Source: Pseudooceanicola sp.
GTDB taxonomy: Bacteria; Pseudomonadota; Alphaproteobacteria; Rhodobacterales; Rhodobacteraceae
Direction: 5' to 3'
Assembly: GCF_029213205.1 (NCBI RefSeq)
Contig: NZ_JARGNH010000019.1
Coordinates: forward strand, 1 to 64,000
Length of the DNA stretch: 64,000 bases
Of the stretch, positions 62,016 to 64,000 are shown in pieces; within the stretch, counting starts at the first letter, position 1, and every line of letters begins with the position of its first letter. The position numbers were made by a program, and so were the translations under genes. The notes beneath the pieces are model-generated. The model saw only the letters and a list, made by a program, of their open reading frames with translations. It was not told the DNA's origin and ran no database searches.

Positions 62016-62031
62016 TCTAACAAATGTTAGA
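62016..62031. promoter_or_regulatory. Operator copy 4 (TCTAAC-AAAT-GTTAGA) between divergent operons
   Basis: Identical in all 16 bases to copy 1. On the leftward strand TTGATC, 17 bp and TAGATT frame it as a core promoter for the dehydrogenase/carboxylase operon. It lies 38 bp before the rightward flavoenzyme gene, so one site could control both directions. Confidence 0.85.
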
Positions 62032-62068
62032 ATGTAGATCAAGAGTAGTTTTGAGGAGGATGCTCATC

Positions 62069-64000
62069 ATGGAAAACACGCAGAAAGAAAGCTTCGGGAC
62101 CATGCTTTCCCCGATCCGCGCGGGCCAGCACATGTTGAGAAACCGTGTCATCATGGGATCGATGCACACCCGGCTGGAAACCGAGCCTGACGGCATTGCC
62201 AAACAGATCGCGTTTTATGCTGAGCGGGCGCGGGGGGAGGCGGCGATTCTGGTCACCGGTGGGTTTTCCCCCAATGCCGAGGGCATATTCGATCCCGAAG
62301 GTCCGCGCATCGATGACCCTGAAGAGGCACGCGGCCTGCGCCCGATCTGCGAGGCGGTGCAGGCCGAAGGCAGCCTGCTCTGCGCGCAGCTTTTGCATGC
62401 CGGTCGCTATGCCAAGATCGAAGGCTGCGTGGCGCCAAGCCCGATCCGGGCGCCGATCAACCGTTTTGTTCCGCGCGAAATGACCGACGCTGACATCCGT
62501 CGTACCATCGAAGATTTCGCCAAAGCCGCCGCCAATGCGCAGGCCGCAGGTTTCGATGGCGTCGAAATCATGGGCTCCGAAGGATACCTTCTCAACGAAT
62601 TCACCGTCACCCACACCAACAAACGCGAAGACGACTGGGGCGGAAGCGCCGAGAATCGCCATCGCTTCCCGGTCGAAATCGTGCGCGCGGTGCGGGACCG
62701 TTGCGGGCCCGACTTTCTTGTCATCTACCGCATTTCCGCCGCCGATCTGGTCGAGGGCGGCGCGCCCGCCGGTGAAATTGCAGACCTGGCGCGCAAGATC
62801 GAGGCGGCAGGCGCGGATATTCTCAACACCGGTATCGGCTGGCATGAGGCGCGCGTGCCCACCATCGCCTATCCGGTTCCGCGCGGCGCCTGGCGTCAGG
62901 CGGCGGCGAACGTCAAGGCGGCGGTGTCGATCCCGGTGGTCGCCTCCAACCGAATCAACACGCCCGAGCTTGCCGAGGACATCCTTGCCTCTGGCGATGC
63001 CGATATGATCTCGATGGCACGCCCCTTTCTGGCTGACCCGCATTTTGTCAAGAAGGCGCACGAAGGCCGCGCCGACGAAATCAACACCTGCATCGCCTGC
63101 AATCAGGCCTGTCTGGACTTCATCTTTTCGGATCGACCGGTTGGTTGTCTGGTCAACCCACGCGCCGGGCGCGAAACCGAATTTCGGGATACGCCGACAG
63201 AGTCACCCAAGAAAGTGGCCGTGGTCGGTGGCGGCGCCGCAGGCATGGCCACGGCCGCCGAGGCGGCAAGACTGGGCCACGACGTCACGCTTTTCGAAGC
63301 GCAAGACAAGCTGGGCGGTCAGTTGAATCTGGCACGCGCGGCACCGGGCAAGGACGAATTCGACGAAACCCTGCGGTATTACAGCGGCCAGATGCAAAAG
63401 CACGGCGTCAAGCTGCGCCTTGGGCAGCGGGCCGGGCTGGACGATCTGACCGGCTTTGACCATGTGGTCATTTCCACCGGGGTCACGCCGCGCATTCCCG
63501 ACCTGCCGGGCGTCGATCATCCCAGTGTCGCAACCTATGCCGAGATTCTGTCCGGCGACCGGGCGGCGGGCGACACCGTCGCGGTGATGGGGGCAGGGGG
63601 CATCGGCCATGACGTGGCCGAGTTCCTGGTGACCGAACCGGCCGAGGCCCATAACGCCGACGCATTCTGCGAGACATGGGGCGTGGATCCGGCGTTTGCC
63701 ACCTCGGGCGGGTTGGCAGGCGATCCGCTGGCCCCGAAATCATCGCGGCGCAAGGTTGTGATGCTGCAACGAAAGGCATCGAAACCGGGCGCCGGGCTTG
63801 GCGTTTCAACCGGCTGGATCCTGCGCAACGCGCTGCGCAAGCACGGGGTCGAGGCCTTGGGCGGGGTGGTCTATGAGCGCATCGACGACGCGGGGCTGCA
63901 TATCCTCATGGACGGAAAGCCAAAGGTCATCGCCGCCGACACGATCGTGCTTTGCACCGGTCAGGAGCCGGAACGGGCCCTGGCGAAAGAGCTCGCCACC
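62069..64000 (+). CDS. 2,4-dienoyl-CoA reductase-like flavoenzyme (old yellow enzyme + FAD/NAD domain), 3' truncated by window
   Basis: The frame is open for 644 codons from ATG 62069 (GAGGAGGA upstream) to the window end. N-terminal FMN TIM-barrel (MLSPIRAGQHMLRNRV, then MGSEGYLLNEFTVTHTNKR and DDWGGS), the four-Cys [4Fe-4S] motif CIACNQACLDF...GC (near residues 345-365), and an FAD/NAD(P)-binding part with VAVVGGGAAGMATAAEAARL. This is the FadH/BaiH/trimethylamine-dehydrogenase-like layout. It would reduce a dienoyl- or enoyl-CoA ring or chain double bond with NAD(P)H. The C-terminus lies outside. Confidence 0.93.
   Translation, partial: MENTQKESFGTMLSPIRAGQHMLRNRVIMGSMHTRLETEPDGIAKQIAFYAERARGEAAILVTGGFSPNAEGIFDPEGPRIDDPEEARGLRPICEAVQAEGSLLCAQLLHAGRYAKIEGCVAPSPIRAPINRFVPREMTDADIRRTIEDFAKAAANAQAAGFDGVEIMGSEGYLLNEFTVTHTNKREDDWGGSAENRHRFPVEIVRAVRDRCGPDFLVIYRISAADLVEGGAPAGEIADLARKIEAAGADILNTGIGWHEARVPTIAYPVPRGAWRQAAANVKAAVSIPVVASNRINTPELAEDILASGDADMISMARPFLADPHFVKKAHEGRADEINTCIACNQACLDFIFSDRPVGCLVNPRAGRETEFRDTPTESPKKVAVVGGGAAGMATAAEAARLGHDVTLFEAQDKLGGQLNLARAAPGKDEFDETLRYYSGQMQKHGVKLRLGQRAGLDDLTGFDHVVISTGVTPRIPDLPGVDHPSVATYAEILSGDRAAGDTVAVMGAGGIGHDVAEFLVTEPAEAHNADAFCETWGVDPAFATSGGLAGDPLAPKSSRRKVVMLQRKASKPGAGLGVSTGWILRNALRKHGVEALGGVVYERIDDAGLHILMDGKPKVIAADTIVLCTGQEPERALAKELAT

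Overview
The window is a GC-rich, tightly packed stretch of bacterial chromosome (or large replicon). Nearly every gene encodes a step of acyl-CoA ester catabolism: CoA ligation or transfer, dehydrogenation, hydration, 3-hydroxyacyl oxidation, thiolysis or retro-aldol cleavage, and biotin-dependent carboxylation. The gene styles (family III CoA-transferases, MCC-type carboxylase, Liv-type ABC importer, DUF35-thiolase pairs, FCD-type GntR and TetR regulators, many overlapping start/stop codons) suggest an alphaproteobacterium, most likely a Rhodobacterales/Roseobacter-type organism. That placement is inference; there is no rRNA or other marker gene here.

Region A (1-16985) is an accessory, partly decayed block. 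It holds the end of a BadH-like dehydrogenase, an Acs-like synthetase/NmrA/AraC-like/thioesterase operon, a flavodoxin-type protein, GntR and TetR regulators, a DUF35 protein, a thiolase-like protein with a crotonase, a large ADP-forming acyl-CoA synthetase, further crotonases and an HMG-CoA-lyase-like protein. Scattered among them are an IS1182-like remnant, a CoA-ligase remnant, a frameshifted acyl-CoA dehydrogenase and an IS5-type transposase remnant.

Region B (17018-29472) is a self-contained sigma-54 module: a PAS-AAA+-Fis activator without a receiver domain, a divergent complete RpoN paralogue with its own -24/-12 promoter, and an eight-gene operon preceded by a second textbook -24/-12 promoter. 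The operon encodes a CoA-transferase, a BadI/MenB-like crotonase, an AMP-forming CoA ligase, an enoyl-CoA hydratase, an SDR, an acyl-CoA dehydrogenase, a 3-hydroxyacyl-CoA dehydrogenase and a second CoA-transferase. It looks designed to activate and open an alicyclic or aromatic-derived carboxylate. It ends in a cut-off 14-codon reading frame.

Region C (29525-64000) is a second large catabolic regulon. Four copies of one palindrome (TCTAAC-N4-GTTAGA; one copy differs at the first base) each overlap a core promoter: before the DUF35/thiolase/MaoC operon (29525), before the transglutaminase-like/MaoC/FadE-pair/crotonase/PaaK-like operon (32480), before a complete Liv-type ABC importer with an embedded acyl-CoA synthetase (50578, leftward), and between a carboxylase/lyase operon (leftward) and a 2,4-dienoyl-CoA-reductase-like flavoenzyme (62016). 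No adjacent regulator gene explains these sites. Between them lie a leftward crotonase/thiolase/acyl-CoA dehydrogenase operon and a CoA-transferase. Together the genes could import an acid, load it onto CoA, oxidise it, cleave side chains by retro-aldol chemistry and finish branched intermediates by carboxylation and HMG-CoA-lyase-type cleavage. The substrate (steroid-like, terpenoid or alicyclic) cannot be fixed from sequence alone.

I found no tRNA, rRNA, CRISPR array or replication origin.
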